A stretch of DNA of 35,916 nucleotides from Bacillota bacterium (GTDB taxonomy: Bacteria; Bacillota; Dethiobacteria; DTU022). Positions 7,225 to 15,715 of the stretch are shown in pieces (position 1 is the stretch's first letter; the number at the start of each line of letters is the position of its first letter). The notes beneath the pieces were generated by a model. That model was not told the origin of the DNA and ran no database searches. It saw only the letters and a program-made list of their open reading frames with translations. A program made the position numbers and the translations under genes. The stretch covers positions 1 to 35,916 of the forward strand of contig JAAZPS010000148.1 of the NCBI GenBank assembly GCA_012797095.1. Reading direction: 5' to 3'.

Positions 7225-8724
7225 ATGACAGCACGGATTCTTTCCATCGATCAGGGGACCACCGGGACCACGGCGATGCTCTGGGATGAGCAGGGGCTGC
7301 CGCTGGGGCGGGCGGCCCGGGAGCACCGCCAGTATTACCCGCAGCCGGGCTGGGTGGAGCATGATCCTGAAGAGATCTGGGCTGCTACCCTGGCCGTGGT
7401 CGAGGAAGTTTTGCAGGAGGCGGGGCTCGAACCTTCCGCGCTCACCGCGATCGGGATCACCAATCAGCGGGAGACGGTGGTCTTCTGGGACCGCTCTACC
7501 GGCAAACCGCTGACAAAGGCAATTGTCTGGCAGTGCCGCCGGACGGCACCGCTTTGCCGTGAGCTGAAAGCGGCCGGCCGGGAGGAACTTTTTCGGGAGA
7601 AGAGCGGTCTGGTGCTGGATCCTTACTTTTCCGGGACCAAGATCCGCTGGGCTTTGGAGCAGCTCCCCGCAGTACAGGAGGCGGCCCGCAGGGGAGAGCT
7701 GGCCTGCGGGACCATCGACAGCTACCTGCTTTACCGGCTCACCGGGGGCCGGGTTCACGCCACCGACTATTCCAATGCTTCGCGTACCCTGCTGTTCAAT
7801 ATTCATACGCTGCAATGGGACCGGCAGCTGCTGGAGATCCTGGAGGTCCCCGAAAAGATCCTGCCCCGGGTCATGCCGAGCAGTGCTGTTTTCGGCGAAA
7901 CCGATCCCGCCGCTTTTTTGGGGGTGCGGCTGCCGGTCAGCGGGATCGCCGGCGATCAGCAGGCCGCTCTTTTCGGCCAGGCCTGCTTCGAGCCGGGGAT
8001 GGTAAAAAACACCTACGGTACCGGTTCCTTTCTCCTGATGAATACCGGAGAAAGGGCGATCCGTTCGGAAGCGGGGCTGCTGACGACGATCGCCTGGGGG
8101 ATTGACGGTGCCGTCGATTACGCTCTGGAAGGGAGTATCTTTATCACCGGAGCGGCGATCCAGTGGCTGCGCGACGGCTTGCAGATAATCGGGCATGCTT
8201 CCGAAACCGGCCCGCTGGCGGCACAGGTTGAGGACAGCGGCGGCGTCTACCTGGTGCCGGCCTTCGTGGGCTTGGGCGCGCCCTACTGGGATCCCTATGC
8301 CCGCGGGCTGCTCATCGGGATCACCCGGGGCACGACCCGGGCTCATCTGGCCCGGGCTGCGGTCGAGGCGATGGCCTACCAGACCTGCGATGTGCTGGCG
8401 ATCATGAGCCGTGAGGCCGGGCTCTCCATCGGTGAGCTGCGGATCGACGGCGGGGCCGGGGTGATGGATCTGCTGCTGCAATTTCAGGCCGATCTGGCCG
8501 GTACAGTGGTGCGCCGCCCGGCCACCCTGGAGACGACCGCTCTGGGGGCGGCCTATCTGGCCGGCCTGGCGGTGGGGGTTTGGCCTCACCGGGCGGTGCT
8601 GGCGGAGAGGTGGCGCGAGGAGGGCTCTTTCCGGCCGCAGATGGCCGCGGCGAAGCGCGATGCCCTTTACCACAACTGGCACCGGGCGGTGGAGAGGTCG
8701 CGCGGCTGGATCGAGGAGGGTTAG
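7225..8724 (+). CDS. glpK: Glycerol kinase
   Basis: A 499-residue FGGY-family kinase that phosphorylates glycerol to sn-glycerol-3-phosphate with ATP, in the cytoplasm. The N-terminal phosphate loop reads LSIDQGTTGTTAMLW. Glycerol contacts are kept in QRETVVFWD and AIVWQCRRT, and SGIAGDQQAALFGQ holds the conserved Asp-Gln pair. NASRTLLFNIHTLQWD and YGTGSFLLMNTGE are typical of GlpK. Length equals that of the family. The ATG at 7225 has GAGGAGG 8 nt upstream. The segment after VFGETD (DPAAFLG) has neither the histidine of PTS-phosphorylated Gram-positive kinases nor the glycine-rich loop used for FBP inhibition in E. coli, so neither control is expected. No glpF or glycerol-3-phosphate dehydrogenase gene lies nearby. 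Preceded by an esterase gene and followed by the YhaO-like gene after 50 bp. Confidence 0.95.
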   Translation: MTARILSIDQGTTGTTAMLWDEQGLPLGRAAREHRQYYPQPGWVEHDPEEIWAATLAVVEEVLQEAGLEPSALTAIGITNQRETVVFWDRSTGKPLTKAIVWQCRRTAPLCRELKAAGREELFREKSGLVLDPYFSGTKIRWALEQLPAVQEAARRGELACGTIDSYLLYRLTGGRVHATDYSNASRTLLFNIHTLQWDRQLLEILEVPEKILPRVMPSSAVFGETDPAAFLGVRLPVSGIAGDQQAALFGQACFEPGMVKNTYGTGSFLLMNTGERAIRSEAGLLTTIAWGIDGAVDYALEGSIFITGAAIQWLRDGLQIIGHASETGPLAAQVEDSGGVYLVPAFVGLGAPYWDPYARGLLIGITRGTTRAHLARAAVEAMAYQTCDVLAIMSREAGLSIGELRIDGGAGVMDLLLQFQADLAGTVVRRPATLETTALGAAYLAGLAVGVWPHRAVLAERWREEGSFRPQMAAAKRDALYHNWHRAVERSRGWIEEG

Positions 8725-8774
8725 GACTTTAGCGTTGGGATCGTTGCAGTGACTATTTGGCAGGAGGTTGGAAG

Positions 8775-9896
8775 ATGGTTTTGAAGATATTCCATACCGC
8801 TGATCTGCACCTGGGGATGACCTTTGGCAATCGCAATTATCCTGAAGCGGTGCGGCAGCAGCTGGTGGAGGCGCGCTATCAAACCCTGGAGCTGCTGGTG
8901 GAGCTGGCCAATGAGGCAAAGTGCCGTCTGTTCCTGGTAGCGGGAGATCTTTTTCACCGGGTGCAGATGCCTGCCCAAACGATTGCCCGGGTGGTGCAGA
9001 TATTTTCACGTTTTCAGGGTGATTGTGTCGCGGTCTTGCCGGGCAACCACGATTATTACGACGGTTACGGAAGCCTCTGGCAGGAGATGAGGGAGCTTTC
9101 TACCGATTCACTGCTTCTTCTGACCGAGACAAGCCCCTATCACCTTCAAGATTACGGTATCGATGCGGTGCTCTATCCGGCTCCCTGCCACCGGAAGCGC
9201 TCCGGGACAAACCGGCTGGGCTGGATCGGCCGGCTGGCGGAACGGCCCGCTGCCCGCTGGCAGATCGGGGTAGCCCACGGGACGGTGCGGGGGATCTCGC
9301 CCGATCTGGAGGAGCAGTACTTTCCGATGGATCAAGCCGAGCTGACCGTGCTCGGCCTGCATCACTGGTGCCTCGGGCACACCCACGTGCCCTATCCGGC
9401 CCAGGAGCAGGTGGAGGAAGCCTCGTTCTGCTTCAGCGGCACCCCCGAGCCGGACGGTTTCGATTGCCGGCACGGAGGCAGCGCCTGGGTGACCACGCTG
9501 GACGAGACCGGTCGGGTGAGCAGCCGCGCTGTCCCCACGGGAAGGTTCCGTTTCATGGAGATTGCCCGGGAAATACACGATCCGGGCGAACTGGAGCAGC
9601 TGCAGGAGCAGCTGCTCCAGGCCGGCGAGCGAGCCCTGGTGAAATTGAGCCTGAGCGGTTTTTTGCCCGAAGAAGCGTACCGCTCCCGCCGCCGCTGGTT
9701 CGAGGGACTGCGCTCGGGGCTGCTCTATCTGGAGGAAAGCGACAGCACCCTGGCAATGGAACTTTCGGCAGAGCTGATCGAAACCCATTTTCCTGCCGGA
9801 TCCTTTCCGCAGCGGCTGCTGTCCCGTCTGGCGGAAAAAGATGACCCGGCGGCGCTGCAGCTGGCCTACCGGCTGATCGATGAGGTGAAAAGATGA
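8775..9896 (+). CDS. YhaO/SbcD-like metallophosphoesterase (Mre11-type nuclease)
   Basis: A 373-residue calcineurin-like phosphoesterase. Metal-binding motifs appear in order: HTADLHLG (D10, H12), VAGDLFHR, LPGNHDYYD, VAHGT and LGHTHVPY. These define the SbcD/Mre11/YhaO DNA nuclease family. The C-terminal 130 residues form the capping and partner-binding part and are less conserved. The ATG at 8775 has AGGAGG 7 nt upstream. The stop overlaps the start of the next gene by four bases (ATGA), so nuclease and ATPase are translationally coupled. They would form a Mre11/Rad50-like complex acting on DNA ends. Placement after glpK looks incidental to glycerol metabolism. Confidence 0.85.
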   Translation: MVLKIFHTADLHLGMTFGNRNYPEAVRQQLVEARYQTLELLVELANEAKCRLFLVAGDLFHRVQMPAQTIARVVQIFSRFQGDCVAVLPGNHDYYDGYGSLWQEMRELSTDSLLLLTETSPYHLQDYGIDAVLYPAPCHRKRSGTNRLGWIGRLAERPAARWQIGVAHGTVRGISPDLEEQYFPMDQAELTVLGLHHWCLGHTHVPYPAQEQVEEASFCFSGTPEPDGFDCRHGGSAWVTTLDETGRVSSRAVPTGRFRFMEIAREIHDPGELEQLQEQLLQAGERALVKLSLSGFLPEEAYRSRRRWFEGLRSGLLYLEESDSTLAMELSAELIETHFPAGSFPQRLLSRLAEKDDPAALQLAYRLIDEVKR

Positions 9897-12316
9897 TCAT
9901 TGAAGAGCTGACGCTTGATCCGTTCAGCGGGGTCAAGGAGGGCTGTTACCGTTTTCTGCCGGGATTGAATGTGCTTCTGGGGCCCAACGAGGCGGGCAAA
10001 AGTACCCTGGTCAATGCTCTTTTTGCGGTTCTATTTTTGCCTCCGGACCTGCGAAAGAGCTCCGGAGATTGGAAAAATTTCATGGTCAGATCTCTCCCCC
10101 ATCCCGGCGGTGATACCGCCCGGGTCTGCTTGCGCTACCGCAGTGCTGCCGGGGAGCGCTGCACCTACCGCTGCTCCTGGGGGGAGCTCAGGGAGAGCCG
10201 TCTGCTGCTGGAGAGCGGTGCCGAGATCAACAACCCCGCCGGGATCAGGGAGCGGCTGCTGCAGGCACTTTGTTACGGTCGGGGAACCTACGAGTCGATC
10301 CTTTTCGCCCGGCAGGACGAGATGGAGCGGACCCTGGAGAAACTGCGCGATGATGATGAGGCCTCGCGAACCGTATCGGGGATCTTGCGACGGGCGGTGA
10401 TCGAAGCCGGCGGGGTCTCCCTGGAGGAGCTGGAAGGAGCTATTGCGGGCGCTGCCGAGGAGCTGCTCGGCAACTGGGATCTGGAGCGGGATGGCCCCAA
10501 GAATGATCGGGGTATCGACAATCCCTACCAGCGCGGGGTTGGCGAGCTGCTGGCAGCGTACTACGAAAGTGAAAGACTGCGCCGCCGGGTGCGGCAGACA
10601 GGCGCGCTGGAAAAACGGGTCGATGAACTGGCCGGAGAGCTGGCGAAGACGGCAAAAGAACGGGACAGCATAATGGAGCAGCTGGCGAAGGCGGTGATTC
10701 TGGAAAAAGATATCCGCCGCCGCATTATCCTTAAACCAGAGCTGGAGGCACAGGAGATTGAAGCGGGGAGATTGCGAAAGGTGATCCTGGCCTGGCCCGA
10801 AGCGGTGGGCCGGGTGGAGGAGCTGGTCAGGAGTGGGGAAAAAGATCGGGAGAAGCTTGCCGCTCTGCAAGGGGAGCTGACTGCAGCGAAAGAGCAGCAG
10901 GGCGCGCGGAGCAGGCGGCAGCTGCTGGAGAGGGCCCGGCCGCTGCAGACTGAAGCGGTTAAAAAGGGGAAAGAGCTGGCCGGAATGGGTGAAATCGGCA
11001 AAGGTGATCTGCGAGAGCTGAAACAATGGCAGAAAAAAGCGGGGGAGCTGAGGGCGACGGTCGGCGCGATGAAGCTGCAGGTTCGGCTGGTTACGCGCAA
11101 GCCTCTCGAATTAAAGATCACGCCGGGGCTGGAGCCTGCTGCGGTCAAACAGATTGCAGCGGAAGGCCGCTTTGAGGGGGCAGGACGGCTGCTGCTGGAA
11201 ACTGCCGATTGGCTGCTCGAGGTGCAATCAGGGGAGGGTGATGTCGAGAGCCTGCTTCAGAAGATCGTGGAGCTGGAAAGACGCAGTGCGGCAAAACTTG
11301 CAGCGCTGGGGGCGGCGGATCTTGCTGCTGCTGAAACAGCTTTCAACAGGCGCGAAAGTCTGGAACGGGAGCTGGCCGGTCTGCGGGCCACGCTGGAAGG
11401 TCTTCTGGGAGAGATCGCTTATGAAGTGCTGGAAGAAGAGATCTCCCAGCTGCCGGAAGAGAAAGAGGTGCGTGATCCGCAGCTGATCCAGGAAGAGATC
11501 ACCGCGCTCAACCGGAGCGCCGCGGCAGACGAAAATATGCTTCTCCAGAAGAGGCAGGAGATCGATAAATGGGCTGCGGAGCACGGCAGCCCGGAAAAAT
11601 TGGCTGAAAAACTTGGTGAGTTGGAGAGAAGATCCGGGGAGATCCAGGCGGAGCTGAAGGCCCTGGCGCCCCTGCCGGACGGCTACAGTTCGGCCGATCA
11701 GTTCATGGATGCTCTGGACAGATGGCGCGGGCAGAAAGATCGCCTGCAGGAGGCAGCCTCTTCGCTGAAATATGAACTGAGCAGGGCCCGCAGCGAGCTG
11801 CCGGAAGAGTCGACGGAAGAGCTGACCGAGGCGTTGGCGATCAGTGAAGGTCACTTCGAGCGGCTCAAGGAAGAGGCCCGGGCGCTCAGCGTGGTGGCGG
11901 CAGAATTTCAGGCTTTGAAAGATGAGCTGGACGGCGAAACCTTTGAACCGCTGGCCCGCTCCTTTGCCCGTTACCTCGGTCCGGTGACCGGGGGACGCTA
12001 TACTGCTGCCGAGCTTGACGGTGTCGTTCCCGGCAACATCATCCGGGCAGAGGGAGGGCCGCTGCCCGTGGAGCTGCTCTCCACCGGAACGGCCGGCGGG
12101 GTCGCCCTGGCGCTGCGGCTGGCCGTGGCTGAATACCTCCTCGAGGATGCCGCCGGCTTCATGGTCATGGATGATCCCCTGGTCTATCTGGATCCGGAAA
12201 GGAAAGCGCAGGCTGCGGCAGTGCTGCAGGATTTTGCCCGCCAGAAGCAGCTGATCATCACCACCTGTGATCCGGTTACAGCAGAGCTGCTGGGAGGAAA
12301 TATCATGATGCTGTAG
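9893..12316 (+). CDS. YhaN/Rad50-like SMC-family ATPase
   Basis: An 807-residue ATPase with split nucleotide-binding domain. Walker A is GPNEAGKST (residues 30-38). Long charged coiled coils fill about 190-680. The C-terminal lobe has the ABC signature ELLSTGTAGGVALALRLA and Walker B FMVMDDPLVYLDPE about 50 residues from the end. TTCD follows as the H-loop region, with a threonine-rich strand in place of a clear histidine. There is no CxxC in the coiled coil, so no zinc hook as in true Rad50, which fits the YhaN/RecF-like branch. It is the expected partner of the upstream phosphoesterase. The start at 9893 overlaps the previous stop. Its end lies about 20 bp before a shared terminator. The third B. 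subtilis partner, yhaM, is not present. Confidence 0.85.
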   Translation: MIIEELTLDPFSGVKEGCYRFLPGLNVLLGPNEAGKSTLVNALFAVLFLPPDLRKSSGDWKNFMVRSLPHPGGDTARVCLRYRSAAGERCTYRCSWGELRESRLLLESGAEINNPAGIRERLLQALCYGRGTYESILFARQDEMERTLEKLRDDDEASRTVSGILRRAVIEAGGVSLEELEGAIAGAAEELLGNWDLERDGPKNDRGIDNPYQRGVGELLAAYYESERLRRRVRQTGALEKRVDELAGELAKTAKERDSIMEQLAKAVILEKDIRRRIILKPELEAQEIEAGRLRKVILAWPEAVGRVEELVRSGEKDREKLAALQGELTAAKEQQGARSRRQLLERARPLQTEAVKKGKELAGMGEIGKGDLRELKQWQKKAGELRATVGAMKLQVRLVTRKPLELKITPGLEPAAVKQIAAEGRFEGAGRLLLETADWLLEVQSGEGDVESLLQKIVELERRSAAKLAALGAADLAAAETAFNRRESLERELAGLRATLEGLLGEIAYEVLEEEISQLPEEKEVRDPQLIQEEITALNRSAAADENMLLQKRQEIDKWAAEHGSPEKLAEKLGELERRSGEIQAELKALAPLPDGYSSADQFMDALDRWRGQKDRLQEAASSLKYELSRARSELPEESTEELTEALAISEGHFERLKEEARALSVVAAEFQALKDELDGETFEPLARSFARYLGPVTGGRYTAAELDGVVPGNIIRAEGGPLPVELLSTGTAGGVALALRLAVAEYLLEDAAGFMVMDDPLVYLDPERKAQAAAVLQDFARQKQLIITTCDPVTAELLGGNIMML

Positions 12317-12336
12317 TCGAGAGAGATGAACTTGAT

Positions 12337-12378
12337 CGAAAAACCCACTTCGCGCAACCTGACTGAAGTGGGTTTTCG
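12337..12378. terminator. Bidirectional terminator between convergent genes
   Basis: AAAACCCACTTC (12340-12351) and GAAGTGGGTTTT (12365-12376) form a 12-bp stem with a 13-nt loop. A-rich and T-rich ends make it usable in both directions, with T4 on the plus strand and T5 on the minus strand. It lies between the YhaN-like ATPase gene and the DUF4153 gene, which converge here. Confidence 0.75.
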
Positions 12379-12411
12379 AATTCAGAAGCGCCCTTGCCCC
12401 GCTGCACCGGG

Positions 12412-14190
12412 CTAGCCGTTACGAGCCGGCTTCAGCTCAACAAAGAGATAGAATTCCAGAAAATCGATATGGATTTCGCCGGTAGTACCCTTCTCCCAGC
12501 CGTTGATCGCCTTGAAAAGATACTGCAGGGTCAGCCCTTCATTTTCTTCAACAAAGGTCAGCTCTTCTTTTGAAAGCTGCTCTCGATCCTTTACCGGACT
12601 GCTCCGGAACAGTTTGACGGCGATATCGCCGACATTTTCGGTATAATCCGGCCGATCCGGGAAGATGATCTTCAATTCATGGTTTGCCGGTGAATAGATC
12701 GCCTCGAAGTCATCGGTCCGGTAATGCTGCCCGGAGGAAGAGAACTGCATGAGATAGTCGATACCGGAAAGTTTCCACCAGTTTTCCTGCTCGTCCATGA
12801 AGAGATGGAAATAGGCAGCAGCATCTTTGGGGGGACCGTATTCCGGATAGAGGGGAAAGCCGAAAAGGGCTTCCATCCCGTCAGTACTGAACCCTTCAGG
12901 CAGCGCCCGGAGCCGCTCCAGGCCGTGGTAGCGGTCAAAATAGAGGACGATGGAGCTGATCTCCTGCCGGGTTTTATCCGGTACGGCCGCAGCGGGTTTG
13001 ACGATCTTTCCTTCCTGAAGCAATCCGTATTCCAGAGCAATCTTTTCAAAGCGGTGATTCTGGCTGCGTACCGAGACAGCATAAGCGCTCCACGGGCCGC
13101 AGATCGCCAGAGCTGCCACCAGGGCCAGTGAAGCGGGCAAGAATATATTGCGCGGTTTCCTTGATATGATCAGATAGAGCATCGAGCCGGTGACCCACAA
13201 TCCTGCAACGAGCACAAAGTAGCGATTTTCGGTAAGGCCGTAGGCGCTGATCCGCACGCCCATGGCTGCAAACATCGTCACCAGCAGCGGCAGGAGCAGG
13301 ATAGGGAAATAGGCGGTAAACGATCGGATCCACCGGTTGCTCTGTCGCAGGGGGTAGACGCAGAAGAGCACCAGCGTGCTGATCAGGGCATACCAGAGCA
13401 CCAGATGCGAGACCATCACCTCGGGCCACTGCTGTGTAATCAGTATCTTGATCGAGTAAAGGTAGAGGATGGCGCTGTAAGCCAGGATCAAGGGGATCAT
13501 GATATAGCTCAACAGCATCTCGAGTACCTGGGGATAGCTTTTAACGATCGGCCGCTCTTTCGAGGGGATATCTGCCAGGAAAAAGGCCGGGGCGAAGATC
13601 CCTCCCACGATCAGCCAGAGATCGAGAAAGATCTTTTCGGAGATGTGGGCTGAAAAAAGGTAGTTGATCGTTCCCAGGATGGCGGCAAGACCGCCGAAAA
13701 GAACGGAGGCAAACAGGTAAGTAATCAGAAAACTGACGAACAGCCCGATCATGGAGTGCTCGTAGTTCTGCCGGCGATAAAAGTAGGGGATCACGGTAAA
13801 AGAAAGATAGAGAGCAAGGCTGATCGCCACATATCTGGAGATGGCGATCATATTGAACTCTTGCAGCAGGAAAAAATAGTAGAGTGTGAGGGCGGCTGCG
13901 GCAGCGGTATAGAGCAGGATCTTGAATCCTGTCTGCAGGGTTGGTTTTCTTTCAAAGAAAACCTTGATAGAGAGAGAAAGGGGTATCCCCAGGGCCAGCA
14001 CTGCAGCCAGCCGCATCAGGTATTCGCCGGGTTCCCCGGCAGTGTTGTCAAAGCCGTGGTTCAGCATGATCAGGACTATTACCGTGGCGGTACAGACAAG
14101 CAGGGTTTCCGGGAAACGCTGCAAGCTGGTACCAAGCTTCGCCAGAAGGTTTTTGCCGAACAGGATAAAGCGCTCACGTTTGCTGGTCAT
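12412..14190 (-). CDS. DUF4153-family multispanning membrane protein
   Basis: A 592-residue protein with about ten or more membrane segments in its first 385 residues and a soluble C-terminal part of about 200 residues. The stretch SAYGLTENRYFVLVAGLWVTGSMLYLI is the hallmark of DUF4153. The family has no established function. The soluble part (from about 390) is rich in aromatic and acidic residues, without a motif I recognise. The ATG at 14190 is preceded by GGGGGTG. A weak promoter candidate (TATATT at 14228-14233, minus strand) lies upstream. The gene stands alone, convergent with the YhaN-like gene and separated from the thiolase operon by about 270 bp. Confidence 0.75.
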   Translation of the reverse strand: MTSKRERFILFGKNLLAKLGTSLQRFPETLLVCTATVIVLIMLNHGFDNTAGEPGEYLMRLAAVLALGIPLSLSIKVFFERKPTLQTGFKILLYTAAAAALTLYYFFLLQEFNMIAISRYVAISLALYLSFTVIPYFYRRQNYEHSMIGLFVSFLITYLFASVLFGGLAAILGTINYLFSAHISEKIFLDLWLIVGGIFAPAFFLADIPSKERPIVKSYPQVLEMLLSYIMIPLILAYSAILYLYSIKILITQQWPEVMVSHLVLWYALISTLVLFCVYPLRQSNRWIRSFTAYFPILLLPLLVTMFAAMGVRISAYGLTENRYFVLVAGLWVTGSMLYLIISRKPRNIFLPASLALVAALAICGPWSAYAVSVRSQNHRFEKIALEYGLLQEGKIVKPAAAVPDKTRQEISSIVLYFDRYHGLERLRALPEGFSTDGMEALFGFPLYPEYGPPKDAAAYFHLFMDEQENWWKLSGIDYLMQFSSSGQHYRTDDFEAIYSPANHELKIIFPDRPDYTENVGDIAVKLFRSSPVKDREQLSKEELTFVEENEGLTLQYLFKAINGWEKGTTGEIHIDFLEFYLFVELKPARNG

Positions 14191-14362
14191 GGCTCACACC
14201 CCCATGTTCTAGATTCACTCTCCATCTAATATAACACGGGAAAGAAAAACTGTAAGCAAAAATCTTAACCCGGAGCGTATGGCTGCAAATTGGCAGTGCC
14301 ACCGGGATCTATCCCGCAGAGGGTTTTACGAAGGGGATCTTACCAGGAGTGTTGACTTGAAC

Positions 14363-14431
14363 GGATGATAGGACAGCAGGTCGGTCTTTGATGCTTGCAC
14401 CAACCTGCTGTCGCATTTTTGTGGATGATAG
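14363..14431. repeat. Hairpin flanked by 9-bp direct repeats
   Basis: GACAGCAGGT (14372-14381) and ACCTGCTGTC (14403-14412) are exact complements with a 21-nt loop. GGATGATAG occurs on both sides, at 14363-14371 and 14423-14431. ATTTTTG follows the hairpin on the plus strand only, whereas the genes on both sides are read on the minus strand. The structure lies 26 bp past the thiolase stop, so it may act as a weak 3' end for that operon. The flanking repeats resemble a small insertion footprint. Confidence 0.35.
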
Positions 14432-14456
14432 TGAACCTATTACTTTGACGACCTCT

Positions 14457-15692
14457 TTACTCTTTACCGAAAATATGCACCGCTGCAGCAGCCTCTTCAG
14501 TGCCGATAAACCCACCACCATTTTCGGTCAGGGCAATTTTGGCGCCCTCCACTTGTCTGGCTCCCGCTTCACCGCGAAGCTGGGTGATCACTTCGTAGAC
14601 CATGGCCAGACCGGAGGCGCCAATGGGGTGACCGCGGCATTCCAGCCCTCCGGATACATTTACCGGAATCCTGCCGCCCAAACGTGTTGCTCCCTCCTCG
14701 GCAAGCTGACCGCCCTTTCCTTCCGGGCAGAACCCCAGCACTTCGGTTTGCAGCAATTCCCCAAAGGCGGTGGCATCATGCACTTCGGCCACATCGATAT
14801 CTTCCGGCTCAACCCCGGCGATGGCGTAGGCTTTGCGGGATACGATCTTCCCGATATGATCTGTTTCCATCGGCCTCTCACGCCCGGTTCCGAGAACGGA
14901 GGCCATTATTTTTACAGCACGGTTTTTGCCTGCTTTGGCAAGATATCTTTCGGAGCAGATTACCGCTGCCGCTGCCCCGTCACCCACCGGCGAACACATT
15001 GACCGGGTAAAGGGATAGGCGATCGGTTTATCCTGGAGAACCTGATCAACGCTCATCTTTTTGCGGTACTGGGCATAAGGATTGAGGGCGCCGTGGTCAT
15101 GGTTTTTTGAAGAGATTATGGCTAACTGACGTTGGGTGCTTCCGTATTGACTCATATGCCAACGGGCGCCGAGGGCGTATATATCCATAAAAATACTGCG
15201 GCCCCCATCTGTTTCTGCTTCTTTTGGTATCTCCAGAGGTAAGCTATCGACCATCTGCATCAATTCCCCGATCTTTTTGGGGAACTCCTCGACATCCAGG
15301 CAGGAGGCGTAAGAGCGGAACGAAAGCATCTTGTCGGTATGGCTGATCTTCTCTGCGCCCAGCGCCAGAACAAGATCGTATTGCCCAGCCTTGACGGCCG
15401 TGTAGGCCAGGTTGAGCGCGGTTGAGGCACCCGCACAGGCATTTTCCGTATTGACAATCGGGATCTCCGTAATGCCGAGAGGGTGAAGCATCACCTGGCC
15501 GCGGATAGAATGCTGCTCACTGAACATGCCCCAGAAGGAATTGGAGACGTACGCAGCCTCCAGATTCTTGCTTTCTATTCCGGCATCTTCTAGGGCCTTC
15601 TCAAAAGCTTCCGCAGCAAGCTCCTTGACGGAACCTTCCAGGAATTTGCCGAACCTGGTCATCCCTACACCAATCACGTATACATTGCTCAT
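14457..15692 (-). CDS. SCP-x type thiolase-family protein (acyl-CoA acyltransferase/lyase)
   Basis: A 411-residue thiolase-superfamily enzyme of the SCP-x/non-specific lipid-transfer branch. The nucleophile is C86 in NTENACAGASTA. H305 in EVHDATAF and H355 in ECRGHPIGASG are the other expected active-site residues. The usual second catalytic cysteine near the C-terminus of degradative thiolases is absent (NGGGFIGTEEAA), as in SCP-x proteins. It would cleave or form a C-C bond on a CoA thioester. The branch also contains side-chain aldolases, so simple 3-ketoacyl thiolysis is only one option. GGAGGG lies 9 nt before the ATG at 15692. It is the last gene of the operon, 23 bp after the acyl-CoA dehydrogenase. 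An SCP2-domain protein is the first gene of the same operon, which supports a lipid-like substrate. Confidence 0.85.
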   Translation of the reverse strand: MSNVYVIGVGMTRFGKFLEGSVKELAAEAFEKALEDAGIESKNLEAAYVSNSFWGMFSEQHSIRGQVMLHPLGITEIPIVNTENACAGASTALNLAYTAVKAGQYDLVLALGAEKISHTDKMLSFRSYASCLDVEEFPKKIGELMQMVDSLPLEIPKEAETDGGRSIFMDIYALGARWHMSQYGSTQRQLAIISSKNHDHGALNPYAQYRKKMSVDQVLQDKPIAYPFTRSMCSPVGDGAAAAVICSERYLAKAGKNRAVKIMASVLGTGRERPMETDHIGKIVSRKAYAIAGVEPEDIDVAEVHDATAFGELLQTEVLGFCPEGKGGQLAEEGATRLGGRIPVNVSGGLECRGHPIGASGLAMVYEVITQLRGEAGARQVEGAKIALTENGGGFIGTEEAAAAVHIFGKE

Positions 15693-15715
15693 CTACTATC
15701 CCTCCGACAAATAAA

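Noticed and set aside
7186..9009. 607-codon minus-strand frame opposite glpK
   Set aside because: It is a shadow of the high-GC glpK reading frame: proline-, glutamine- and arginine-rich, with no family motif, while the plus strand is clearly glpK and the YhaO-like gene.
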